Assembly (NCBI RefSeq): GCF_040676675.1
Contig: NZ_JBFAPK010000002.1
Coordinates: forward strand, 248,001 to 312,000
Direction of reading: 5' to 3'
Source of the DNA: JBFAPK01 sp040676675
GTDB lineage: Bacteria; Actinomycetota; Actinomycetes; Mycobacteriales; Micromonosporaceae
DNA length: 64,000 bases
Shown: piece after piece, positions 1 to 8,357 of the stretch
Layout: each line of letters begins with the position of its first letter
Numbering within the stretch: the first letter of the stretch is position 1
Made by a program: the position numbers and the translations under genes
The notes under the pieces: model-generated
What the model was told of the DNA's origin: nothing
What the model saw: the letters and a program-made list of their open reading frames with translations, nothing else
Database searches by the model: none

Positions 1-470
1 CCGCCCGGGTCGTCGGGCGTGCCGACCAGCACCGCCGGGCACTTCAGCGAGCGCAGCAGCCCGACCCGCGGGTCCCGCCGCTGCACCTCCATCAGCATCA
101 CGCCGTCGACCAGCGCGCTGCCGACCGCGTCCCGGATCGCCGTCTCGCCGTCGTCGTCGGTGAGCATCAGCAGCTTGAGCCCGGCCTCCTGGGAGGCGGT
201 GAGCGCGGCCCAGACGTAGGGCATCTGCACCTGGTTGTGCGGGCCGTGCAGCATCGGCAGGGCCATGGCGATCACGCCGGTCCGGCCGGTACGGATCGAG
301 CGGGCCCCGGCGTGCGGGCGGAACTGGAGCGCGGCGATGCTCCGCTCGACCTTGGCGATGGTCTCGGCCGAGATCGAGCGGTTGCCGCTGAGCACGTACG
401 ACACGGTGCTGCGGGAGACGCCCGCGTGCCGCGCCACGTCCGCGATCGTCACCGCCACGGCCGCACCCAC
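1..470 (-). CDS. LacI-family transcriptional regulator, 3' part cut by window edge
   Basis: The reverse strand reads open from a GTG at 470 to the window edge, giving about 156 residues. The N-terminus is a classic LacI helix-turn-helix (TIADVARHAGVSRSTVSYVL) followed by a hinge-like segment with RPHAGARSIRTGRTG. The start of a periplasmic-binding-protein-like sugar domain follows (GVIAMALPMLHGPHNQVQ). Such proteins are cytoplasmic repressors released by a sugar. GTG codons at 458 and 452 are alternative starts, and no strong ribosome site separates them. A small inverted repeat directly upstream could be its own operator. The C-terminal effector domain lies outside the window, so the ligand cannot be guessed. 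Family assignment is secure; its targets, possibly the adjacent amidohydrolase and GH95 genes, are inferred from position only. Confidence 0.9.
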   Translation of the reverse strand, partial: MGAAVAVTIADVARHAGVSRSTVSYVLSGNRSISAETIAKVERSIAALQFRPHAGARSIRTGRTGVIAMALPMLHGPHNQVQMPYVWAALTASQEAGLKLLMLTDDDGETAIRDAVGSALVDGVMLMEVQRRDPRVGLLRSLKCPAVLVGTPDDPG

Positions 471-472
471 TT

Positions 473-486
473 TCGAACTGATTCGA
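473..486. promoter_or_regulatory. Candidate autoregulatory operator of the LacI gene
   Basis: TCGAA and TTCGA form a perfect inverted repeat around CTGA, three bases upstream of the LacI start at 470. The position suits autorepression. The core TCGAAC recurs at 3850-3855 and, inverted, at 3908-3913 between the amidohydrolase and GH95 genes. The short arms make this a weak prediction. Confidence 0.4.
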
Positions 487-601
487 CTGCGGGAACGTAA
501 CATGAGACCCCGGCCACAACAAGAGCCCGGCCACGGCCGGCGGCCCGACCGCCACCCGCCGTGACCGGACCGGCCGGGCCGGTGTCGACGTCGCGCGCAG
601 G

Positions 602-659
602 GGGTGTTCGAGCGGGCTCGCCCGCGGCGAGCCGAGGGGCGCGGCCCGCTCGAACGCCC
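602..659. terminator. Stem-loop terminator downstream of the amidohydrolase gene
   Basis: Arms 606-617 (GTTCGAGCGGGC) and 644-655 (GCCCGCTCGAAC) pair perfectly over 12 bp, and the pairing nearly continues outward through GGG/CCC. A smaller internal hairpin (CTCGCC/GGCGAG) lies inside. It sits just past the stop of the leftward amidohydrolase gene and has no U-tract, as is usual in actinomycetes. Confidence 0.7.
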
Positions 660-661
660 GC

Positions 662-3600
662 TCAGGCCTCCGCGCAGCAGGCGTGCCGGCTCTCGTGCAC
701 GTAGTGCGGGTCGTGCCACCAGTACCCCGCGTTGTCCGGGTGGACCGGCAACGGCGGCAGCATCCGGCTGACCGGCGCCGCGCTCACCGCCCGCCCGGCG
801 GCGCCCTCCCCGGCCGGCGGCTCCGCCGGCGCGAACGGGGCGAGCAGTTCGTCGACGCCGTGCAGCATGCCGTTGGCCATGACCTGACGGACGTTGGCGG
901 CCTGGGTGATGTCGGCGAGCGGGTCGCCGCCGAGGACCACGAGGTCGGCGTACCGGCCCGGGGCGAGCTGCCCGATCGGCTCGTCGAGGAACTCCCCCGG
1001 CGTCCGGGTCGCGGTGGTCAGCGCCTCGTACGGGGTCAGCCCGTACGCGACCATCGCGCGCAGGTTCAGGTGCAGGCTGACCGCGTTGAAGGCGATCGGG
1101 GAGTCGGTGCCGGTGAGCACCCGGCCGCCACCGCGGATCATCGCCGCGACCTGGGCGACCTGCCGGGCCAGGTTCTGCCGGTTCGCCGTCTGGTCGGTGG
1201 TCTGCGCGGTGGTCACGGCGGCCTGGAGGGCGGCGTACTGCCAGGAGGGGTAGAGGATCCGGACCCGCCGGTCGGTGACGAGCGAGGTGTCCTCCCGCAG
1301 CAGCGTGTTCGCGCCGAAGAGGGTCGGCGTGCGGGCGGCCCGGGAGGCCGTGAAGATGTCGATCACGTCGCGGTAGCCGGCCCCGAGGGCGGTGACCGTA
1401 CGGGAGTAGCCGAAGCGGTTGGTCGCGCCGATGTGCTCCATCCCGTCGCTGCCGAGGGCGAACGCCGGGTAGTGGTAGTGCGAGCTGGCGTGCACCCCGT
1501 GCCGGTGCGACCAGTCGACCACCCGGCGCTGCCAGGCGACCGGCAGCCGCACGTACGCCTTCATCAGGTCGTAGTCGAGCGCGCCCGCGCGCTCCAACTC
1601 CCGCGCCAACTGCTCCTCGTCGAAGGTGGGGCGCATGAAGTTGTAGAAGATCCGGGCCCCGTCCACGGCCTCGCCGGTGGCGAGGTACCGGGGCCCGATC
1701 CGGGCGCCGGACTGCACCGACTCCCGCTCCTCGACCATGTGGTACGCGGGACTGCCCGGCGAGCGGGTGGTGGTGACGCCGAGCGACAGCCAGAGCCGGT
1801 TCTGCCGGGCGCCGTACGCGTAGCCCTGCATCTCCCGGTGGTGGTGCGCGTCGATCAGCCCGGGAATGACCACACCGTCGCGGGCGTCGACGATCCGGCC
1901 GTCCCGACCCGGTCGGGAGTCCTCGACGGCGACCACCCGGTGGCCGTCGACCAGCACGTCGACGTCCGCGCGCAGGGTGCGGGCCCGGCCGTCCCAGAAC
2001 CGTCCGGCCCGGATCACCGTACGGCCCCGGGGGCGGCTGTTGGTCCAGCTCAGACCGACCGGCACGGTCCGCGGCGCGCCGCCAGTGACGGGCACCAACC
2101 GCAGCCGCCCGTTGTTGAGGTACAGCAGCCGCGCGGAGTCGCCGCTCCAGCTCGGCGCGTCGGTGACCTCGGAGGTCAGCTGCCGGGGCGTACCGGCGAA
2201 CGTGCCGTCGGGGTGGACGTCGACCACCCAGAGCACGCTGGCCACCACGAACGCCATCCGCCGACCGTCCGGCGACCAGACCGGCCCGTCGTCGCCCCGG
2301 GTCTGGATCGAGCGGTGCGGCATCGGCTCGACGTAGCGGGCGGCGCCGGTGTGCCGGTCGACCAGCAGGATCGTGCTCAGCCCCTCGCGGTAGCGGGCCG
2401 AGTAGGGCCGGATGGCGGCCAGCGCGATCACGTTGCCGTCGGGCGACCAGGTGGGGCGGCCCGGTTCGAACGTGGCCGCGAGGATCCGCCGCACCTCCCC
2501 GGTCCCGACCTCGACCGTGTGGAGGGCGCCGTCCTGGTCGAGGAAGGCCAGGCGGGCGCCGTCGGGCGACCAGCTCGCGGAGACGGCGGCGGCGCCCGGC
2601 AGGTTGGTGAGCTGCCGGTCCGCCCCGGTGTCCAGGTCGCGCAGCCAGATGTCCAGCTTGCCGCCCCGGTCCGTCGAGTACGCCAGCAGCCGCCCGTCCG
2701 GCGACCAGGCCGGGTCGCACTTCCACCACTGGTCCCGGGTGAGCGGTCGGGGCGACTCCCCGATCGTCATGGTGTAGATGTCGTTGAGCGCGCGGAAGGC
2801 GACCCGGCGACCGTCGGGCGCGAGCACCGGGCTGCCGATGCCGACGACCGGCCGCGGCGTCGTCGAGTCGAAGTCCCGCCGCCGCTTGCGGTAGCTCGGG
2901 GTCAGCACGGTCACGGTCGCGCTGAAGCCGATGTCGTGCGGGCGACCGCCGTCGAGGCGGCGCCGGCGGATCCGGCCGTCGGCGGTGTAGAGGAACTCGC
3001 CGTCGGCGCGCCACGAGACCCGGAACGGGAAGGCGTCCTCGCCGGTCACCAGGGGACGGTCGGCGCGCCACAGCTCGCTGCGGCCGTCGAGGAGCCGGTG
3101 GTAGACCAGCTCGCGGCCGTCCGGGGTCCAGGCCGGGCTGTGCAGGACGGCCCCGGCCGGCGCGGACACGGCGGTGGTACGGGCACCGGTGGCGAGGTCG
3201 ACCACGTCGAGGCGGGTGTTGGCGACGACGAAGGCGATCCGCCCGCCGTCGGGCGACCAGGCCGGCTCGTACTCCTCCGCGCTGCCGTCGGCGACCGTGG
3301 TCCGCTCGCCGCTGGCCAGGTCGAGCAGGTGAATGCCGTAGCTGCCGGACAGGTCCGAGGAGAAGGCGACGCGCCGGCCGTCCGGGGAGAAGCGCGGCTC
3401 GCGGTGGTCGTACGGGCCGGAGGTGAGCTGGCGCAGCCCGGACCCGTCCGGCCGGATCAGCCAGAGGTGGAACACGCCGTCCCGGTAGGACTGGAAGACG
3501 ATCGTCGATCCGTCCGGGGCCCAGTCCGGCTGGGCGATGTCGAAGAGGTCGCTGGTGAGCCGCCGGGCCGGGCCGCCGGCCGCGGGCAGCACCCACAGGA

Positions 3601-3826
3601 CGCTGACCAGGTCGATGGCGATCAGCCTGCCGTCCGGGGAGAGCTGGGCGGCGACGTCGGTCCCCTCGCGCAGTCGTACCGGCCGGCCGCCGCCGGAGGC
3701 GTCCGCCGCGCTGTCGGCCCGCGCCGCCCCGGCCGCGTCGGTCGCGTCGGTCGCGGCCCCGGTGCCGGCCAGGGTCACCGCGCCGGCCGTACCCGCCAGA
3801 AGTTCCCGCCTCCGGATGCCCGTCAT
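662..3826 (-). CDS. Tat-exported TolB-type beta-propeller / amidohydrolase fusion
   Basis: The start ATG at 3826 follows GGGAGG at good spacing and opens a 1054-residue protein; an upstream in-frame ATG at 3967 lacks such support. The N-terminus carries a Tat-like signal (GIRRRELLAG plus a hydrophobic stretch). About residues 45-590 hold repeated WSPDG/FSPDG blocks typical of PD40/TolB beta-propeller blades. From about residue 620 there is an amidohydrolase domain with the metal-binding HxH in LIDAHHHREM (about 660), later histidines (SSHYHYP, GMEHIG) and a late aspartate in TGTDSPIAFN (about 909), ending with the usual GRYADLVVLGGDPL. This architecture is known in exported imidazolonepropionase-like hydrolases. 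The substrate is unknown; a cyclic amide or dipeptide is possible. It is divergent from the GH95 gene. Confidence 0.85.
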   Translation of the reverse strand: MTGIRRRELLAGTAGAVTLAGTGAATDATDAAGAARADSAADASGGGRPVRLREGTDVAAQLSPDGRLIAIDLVSVLWVLPAAGGPARRLTSDLFDIAQPDWAPDGSTIVFQSYRDGVFHLWLIRPDGSGLRQLTSGPYDHREPRFSPDGRRVAFSSDLSGSYGIHLLDLASGERTTVADGSAEEYEPAWSPDGGRIAFVVANTRLDVVDLATGARTTAVSAPAGAVLHSPAWTPDGRELVYHRLLDGRSELWRADRPLVTGEDAFPFRVSWRADGEFLYTADGRIRRRRLDGGRPHDIGFSATVTVLTPSYRKRRRDFDSTTPRPVVGIGSPVLAPDGRRVAFRALNDIYTMTIGESPRPLTRDQWWKCDPAWSPDGRLLAYSTDRGGKLDIWLRDLDTGADRQLTNLPGAAAVSASWSPDGARLAFLDQDGALHTVEVGTGEVRRILAATFEPGRPTWSPDGNVIALAAIRPYSARYREGLSTILLVDRHTGAARYVEPMPHRSIQTRGDDGPVWSPDGRRMAFVVASVLWVVDVHPDGTFAGTPRQLTSEVTDAPSWSGDSARLLYLNNGRLRLVPVTGGAPRTVPVGLSWTNSRPRGRTVIRAGRFWDGRARTLRADVDVLVDGHRVVAVEDSRPGRDGRIVDARDGVVIPGLIDAHHHREMQGYAYGARQNRLWLSLGVTTTRSPGSPAYHMVEERESVQSGARIGPRYLATGEAVDGARIFYNFMRPTFDEEQLARELERAGALDYDLMKAYVRLPVAWQRRVVDWSHRHGVHASSHYHYPAFALGSDGMEHIGATNRFGYSRTVTALGAGYRDVIDIFTASRAARTPTLFGANTLLREDTSLVTDRRVRILYPSWQYAALQAAVTTAQTTDQTANRQNLARQVAQVAAMIRGGGRVLTGTDSPIAFNAVSLHLNLRAMVAYGLTPYEALTTATRTPGEFLDEPIGQLAPGRYADLVVLGGDPLADITQAANVRQVMANGMLHGVDELLAPFAPAEPPAGEGAAGRAVSAAPVSRMLPPLPVHPDNAGYWWHDPHYVHESRHACCAEA

Positions 3827-3845
3827 CGTGCCTCCCGTCGCAGCG

Positions 3846-3914
3846 TTGATCGAACAATACCGATCAATGGCGGCCGGCGGGAGGTGGCGCGGTCTTGTTT
3901 CGGTGATGTTCGAT
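3846..3914. promoter_or_regulatory. Inverted repeats between the amidohydrolase and GH95 genes
   Basis: TTGATCG (3846-3852) and CGATCAA (3861-3867) form a perfect 7-bp inverted repeat with an 8-bp spacer. ATCGAACA (3849-3856) is repeated as its reverse complement TGTTCGAT at 3907-3914. The 206-bp region 3827-4032 serves two divergent starts, so these are candidate operators for a regulator acting on both genes. The core TCGAAC also occurs upstream of the LacI gene at 470. No convincing -35/-10 pair was identified. Confidence 0.45.
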
Positions 3915-4032
3915 CCGTAACCTGCCGATAAAACATCGGATGCCTGATGGACGCTCACCCCGACCATCTCCCCCTTTCTCGCTCACGCAGGGCCGCTATC
4001 CGCTCGTACGTCCGATGAATGTGGAGGATCGC

Positions 4033-7000
4033 ATGACACGCCGCCAGCGAAAAAGACCGCTAGCCCGTACCCTGCTCGCCGTGGGGCTCGTCGCCGCGGT
4101 GGCCGTACCGGCGCCCGCCAGCGCCCGGGAGGTCGCCGCGCCGCCGACCGGCGGTGGCGCCGGCGCGACCGGCGCCGACCCGCTGACCCTCTGGTACGAC
4201 GAGCCGGCCGCCGACTGGGAGACCCAGGCCCTGCCGATCGGCAACGGCGCGCTCGGCGGCATGATCTTCGGTCGGGTCGCCGCCGAGACGGTGCAGTTCA
4301 ACGAGAAGACCCTCTGGACCGGCGGCCCCGGCTCGGCCGCCGGCTACAACTTCGGCAACTGGACCTCGCCGCGCCCCGGCGCGATCGACGAGGTGCGGCG
4401 CCTGATCGAGGAGCGCGGCCGGCTCACGCCCGAGGAGGTGGCCGCCCGGCTCGGCCAGCCGAAGAGCGGCTTCGGGTCGTACAACACCTTCGGCGACCTC
4501 TCGCTGCGGCTCGCCGAGGACCCCGGCCCGGTCCAGCAGTACCGCCGCGAGCTGAACATCGGCACGGCCGTCGCCCGGGTCTCCTACACCGACGACGGCG
4601 TCCGCTACACCCGCGAGTACTTCGCCAGCTACCCCGACCACGTGCTGGTCGTCCGGCTCACGGCCGACCAGCCGGGCCGGATCGGCTTCACCACGGGCGT
4701 GACCGCGCCGGCCAACCGCTCCCGGACGACCACCGTCCGGGACGGCCGGATCACCTTCGCCGGGGCGCTCAACGACAACCAGCTGCGGTACGAGTCGCAG
4801 ATCCAGGTGCTCGCCGAGGGCGGTACCCGGGCCGACGGCGCCGACGGCACGGTCTCGGTGGCCGGCGCCGACTCGGCCACGGTCATCCTCGGCGCCGGCA
4901 CGAACTACGCCGACGCGTACCCGACGTACCGCGGCCCGGACCCGCACGCCGCGGTCACGGCGGCGGTCGACGCGGCGGCGGCGAAGCCGTACGCCCGGTT
5001 GCTCGCCGCCCACACCGCCGACTACCGCGCGCTCTTCGACCGGGTCCGGCTGGACATCGGCCAGGTCATGCCGGACCTGCCCACCGACGAGCTGCTGCGC
5101 GGCTACCGGGGCGGCGCCTCGGCGGCGGACCGCGCGCTGGAGGCACTCTTCTTCCAGTACGGCCGCTACCTGCTGGTCGCCTCCTCGCGGCCCGGCTCGC
5201 TGCCGGCGAACCTCCAGGGCGTCTGGAACAACGTCACCAACCCGCCGTGGGACGCCGACTACCACGTCAACATCAACCTGCAGATGAACTACTGGCCGGC
5301 CGAGATCACCAACCTGGCCGAGACGACCGCGCCGCTCTTCGACTACGTCGACGCGATGGTGCCGCCCGGCAAGGTCACCGCCGAGCAGATCTACGGCGCG
5401 CGCGGCTGGGTGGTCAACAACGAGACCAACCCGTACGGCTTCACCGGCCTGCACAACTACCCGCAGTCGTTCTGGTTCCCGGAGGCCGGCGCCTGGCTGG
5501 CGCAGCAGTACTACGCGCACTACCGGTTCACCCGGGACGTGACGTTCCTGCGCGACCGGGCGTACCCGGTGATGAAGCAGCTCGCCCTCTTCTGGCTGGA
5601 CGAGCTGGTCGTCGACCCGCGCGACGGCAAGCTGGTGGTCTCCCCCAGCTACTCGCCCGAGCACGGCGACTTCACCGCCGGCGCGTCGATGTCGCAGCAG
5701 ATCGTCTGGGACCTCTTCACCAACGTGGTCGAGGCGGCCGGCATCCTCGGCGGCGACGCGGCCTTCCGCCGGGAGGTGCGGGCCGCGCTGGACCGGCTCG
5801 ACCCGGGCACCCGGGTCGGCTCGTGGGGGCAGTTGCAGGAGTGGAAGACCGACCTGGACAGTCCGACCGACGACCACCGGCACGTCTCGCACCTGTTCGC
5901 CCTGCACCCGGGCGCGCAGATCAGCCCGCTGACCACGCCCGAGCTGGCCCAGGCCGCCGAGGTGTCGCTGAACGCGCGCGGCGACGGCGGTACGGGCTGG
6001 AGCAAGGCGTGGAAGATCAATTTCTGGGCCCGGCTGCTCGACGGCGACCACGCCCACAAGATGCTCGCCGAGCAGCTGAAGTCGAGCACGCTGGCGAACC
6101 TGTGGGACACCCACCCGCCGTTCCAGATCGACGGCAACTTCGGCGCCACCTCCGGCATCGCCGAGATGCTGCTGCAGAGCCAGACCGGCCGGGTGCAGGT
6201 CCTGCCGGCGCTCCCCAGCGCCTGGCGGAACGGCTCGGTCACGGGCCTGCGGGCCGAGGGTGACCTCACCGTCGACACCCGATGGTCGGCCGGCGCGGCC
6301 ACCGAGATCGCCGTCACCGCCGGCCGCTCCGGCGAGGTCAAGCTGCGCAGCCCGCTCTTCGCCGGCCCGTACCGGCTCGTGGACGCCACCACCGGCAAGC
6401 GGGTCAACCCGGGCGGCAACGGCGAGAACGTCACCTTCACGGCCCGCGCCGGACACCGGTACGTGGCGACCGCACAGGTCGCGTTCGAGATCGAGGCGCC
6501 GGACAACCTGGTCGCCGGCCAGTCCGCCACCGTCAAGGTGACGGTCCGGGCCGCCGGCAGCACCACCGTGCCGCCCGCCACGCTGCGGCTCGGCCTGCCC
6601 ACCGGCTGGTCCGGCCGGCCGGCGACGTTCGCCACGCCGCGGCTGCGGCCCGGCGACAGCCAGGTCTACAGCTTCACGGTCACCCCGAGCCGGGAGGCCG
6701 CACCCGGCAGGAACCGGATCGAGGTGCGGCTGGCCGGGGCCGACTGGCGGGCGACGGCCGGCACCTCGGTCGAGCTGCCCGTACCGCCGCCCTGCGACCC
6801 GCCGGATCCGGCCCACCCGCTCGTCGCCTGGGATCCGGTCTCCGGCGACACGGTCGCGGACCACTCGCCCCACGCCCGTACCGCCACCGTGCAGTCCGGC
6901 GCCGCGTACGCCGCCGCCGGCCCGACCGGTACGGCGCTGGTCCTGGACGGCAACCGGTACCTGCGGACGACCCCCACCACGCTCGGCTTCCTGGCGGCGG

Positions 7001-7428
7001 CCACGTTCGCGGCCGAGGTCAAGGTGACCACCTCGGGCAGCTACCGGCGGCTGTTCGACTTCCAGCCCGGCGGCAACCCCGGCACCGACGGCATCCTGAT
7101 CGACCTCACCCCGAGCAACCAGGTGCGGTTCATCGGCTCCGGCACGGGCGTCACCACCAGCGCGGTCGTGCCGACCGGCCGGTACGTGGACCTCGTGGTG
7201 ACCATGGACGACAACGGCAACGTGGTCGTCTACCTCGACGGCCAGCAGGCCGGCACCGCGAAGGTGCCCGACGGCGGCATCGTCGGCTGCGCCACCCGCG
7301 AGCTGCGCTTCGCCGCCGACCAGGACGGCGGTCAGCGACTCACCGGCGAGGTGGACCGGATGGCGATCCTGCCCGAGGCGCTCCGCGCCGACCAGGTCGG
7401 CACCTGGCAGGCGAGGGCCTTCGGCTGA
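4033..7428 (+). CDS. Secreted GH95 alpha-L-fucosidase/galactosidase with NEW3 and LamG-like domains
   Basis: ATG 4033 follows GGAGG with a 5-nt spacer and gives 1131 residues with a Sec signal (ARTLLAVGLVAAVAVPAPASA). Residues 45-290 match the GH95 N-terminal beta domain (LPIGNGALGGMIFG, TLWTGG). The (alpha/alpha)6 core holds the family's key positions: the NxN pair in VNINLQMNYW (N413/N415), the probable acid E543 in SYSPEHGDF, and D700 in FQIDGNFGAT, corresponding to Asn421, Asn423, Glu566 and Asp766 of the Bifidobacterium enzyme AfcA. A NEW3-type domain follows (about 815-905), then a concanavalin/LamG-like module (about 925-1128) that probably binds polysaccharide. Family members remove alpha-1,2-fucose or alpha-L-galactose from plant or host glycans. 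Exact linkage is not readable. It is divergent from the propeller/amidohydrolase gene. Confidence 0.93.
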   Translation: MTRRQRKRPLARTLLAVGLVAAVAVPAPASAREVAAPPTGGGAGATGADPLTLWYDEPAADWETQALPIGNGALGGMIFGRVAAETVQFNEKTLWTGGPGSAAGYNFGNWTSPRPGAIDEVRRLIEERGRLTPEEVAARLGQPKSGFGSYNTFGDLSLRLAEDPGPVQQYRRELNIGTAVARVSYTDDGVRYTREYFASYPDHVLVVRLTADQPGRIGFTTGVTAPANRSRTTTVRDGRITFAGALNDNQLRYESQIQVLAEGGTRADGADGTVSVAGADSATVILGAGTNYADAYPTYRGPDPHAAVTAAVDAAAAKPYARLLAAHTADYRALFDRVRLDIGQVMPDLPTDELLRGYRGGASAADRALEALFFQYGRYLLVASSRPGSLPANLQGVWNNVTNPPWDADYHVNINLQMNYWPAEITNLAETTAPLFDYVDAMVPPGKVTAEQIYGARGWVVNNETNPYGFTGLHNYPQSFWFPEAGAWLAQQYYAHYRFTRDVTFLRDRAYPVMKQLALFWLDELVVDPRDGKLVVSPSYSPEHGDFTAGASMSQQIVWDLFTNVVEAAGILGGDAAFRREVRAALDRLDPGTRVGSWGQLQEWKTDLDSPTDDHRHVSHLFALHPGAQISPLTTPELAQAAEVSLNARGDGGTGWSKAWKINFWARLLDGDHAHKMLAEQLKSSTLANLWDTHPPFQIDGNFGATSGIAEMLLQSQTGRVQVLPALPSAWRNGSVTGLRAEGDLTVDTRWSAGAATEIAVTAGRSGEVKLRSPLFAGPYRLVDATTGKRVNPGGNGENVTFTARAGHRYVATAQVAFEIEAPDNLVAGQSATVKVTVRAAGSTTVPPATLRLGLPTGWSGRPATFATPRLRPGDSQVYSFTVTPSREAAPGRNRIEVRLAGADWRATAGTSVELPVPPPCDPPDPAHPLVAWDPVSGDTVADHSPHARTATVQSGAAYAAAGPTGTALVLDGNRYLRTTPTTLGFLAAATFAAEVKVTTSGSYRRLFDFQPGGNPGTDGILIDLTPSNQVRFIGSGTGVTTSAVVPTGRYVDLVVTMDDNGNVVVYLDGQQAGTAKVPDGGIVGCATRELRFAADQDGGQRLTGEVDRMAILPEALRADQVGTWQARAFG

Positions 7429-7441
7429 TCGGCAGCCGTAC

Positions 7442-7485
7442 CTCCCTGGGGGAGCACCGGCGACCACCGGCGTTCCCCCGGGGAG
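7442..7485. terminator. Stem-loop after the GH95 gene
   Basis: CTCCCTGGGGGA (7442-7453) pairs with TCCCCCGGGGAG (7474-7485) with one mismatch across a 20-nt loop. It lies between the converging GH95 gene and the leftward membrane protein gene, whose stop is at 7489, so it may serve both strands. Confidence 0.65.
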
Positions 7486-7488
7486 CGA

Positions 7489-8100
7489 TCATCTATTGAC
7501 AGTGGCCGCGAATGCCGTGGCATCCGACAGCAGAAGATCCAACCCGATCCGCACCGTCGAGTCCCTCTCGATCAGGGAGGTGAACCGCAGGACGTGATCC
7601 TCCAACTGCCGGGACGCCTCGTCGACGCCGATTCTCTCCCTACTCAGCATCATGGGGCCCGAGGTCGGCATCCCCCACAGATCTAGGCAGATGTATAGCC
7701 CGTACGTCGAGTTGACGGGACTGAAGAAGGGATCGAACAAGTACCACGAAAGGCGCTCGTGCGAGGAGTCGCCACGGAGCGACACGTACCTGACCATTCC
7801 TTGACGAGACGAGATATGACCGCTGTACTTCAGCTGCGCCGAAACCGGCTCCGGCGCCTGCTGCACCGGCGTGTCTATGGTGAACCGGTCGAAGAGCAGA
7901 GAATGTTTGATCTCCGTCCGCCTCTCGATCACCTCACCGGAGCCGGTGGTGCTTCGGTGATACTGCCACCAGACCCCCATGTACTTCGTCCGTCCCGGCA
8001 GGCGCAAATACCTGACCACCACGATTATTTGGCGCACGAAGAGCGGGGCCAGGCCGAGGCAGAAACCAGCGATGACTTCGGGCCAATTGATGCCGCCCAC
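7489..8100 (-). CDS. Membrane-anchored protein of unknown function, beta-rich cytosolic domain
   Basis: I do not recognise the family. GTG 8100 is chosen because GGAGG lies 4 nt upstream; the longest open frame begins at 8163. The 203-residue product starts with one transmembrane segment (about residues 8-31, GFCLGLAPLFVRQIIVVV). A soluble domain follows that is rich in aromatic and alternating hydrophobic residues, beginning TKYMGVWWQYHRS. That layout recalls membrane-tethered small beta-barrels such as the CBASS effector Cap15, but this is only a shape resemblance. Sampled lines of the gene have 50-65% GC, clearly below the neighbours, which suggests transfer. The next gene on the same strand is an HTH/repeat protein about 260 bp upstream, so the two may form an accessory pair. 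Confidence 0.6.
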   Translation of the reverse strand: MGGINWPEVIAGFCLGLAPLFVRQIIVVVRYLRLPGRTKYMGVWWQYHRSTTGSGEVIERRTEIKHSLLFDRFTIDTPVQQAPEPVSAQLKYSGHISSRQGMVRYVSLRGDSSHERLSWYLFDPFFSPVNSTYGLYICLDLWGMPTSGPMMLSRERIGVDEASRQLEDHVLRFTSLIERDSTVRIGLDLLLSDATAFAATVNR

Positions 8101-8357
8101 CAATCCTCCACTTCGGGTGAATTTTGCACGCCGGAGCACCGGACCGGCCTGGCCGGGCGCCACTGCCCGACGCCGGCTGGATTCTCCCGGTCAAGGGCAG
8201 GGCGATAGCTTGACCGGAATTTCAGCGCCCACGGGCGCGCCGTGCGGCGCCACCCGTAGGCGTGGCGTGCGCTACAGGCACGGTAGAAGTTGGGGAGCAC
8301 CGGGGAGATGGTCTTGCAGCGACCGACCCGACCTGCAAGATAGTCGCGACCGAAAGG

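Noticed and set aside
683..3931. Long open frame antisense to the amidohydrolase gene
   Set aside because: It mirrors the real gene, is rich in Arg/Gly/Pro/Val and has no domain; high GC produces such shadow frames.
4060..7467. Long antisense frame over the GH95 gene
   Set aside because: Low-complexity composition and a recognisable GH95 protein on the other strand.
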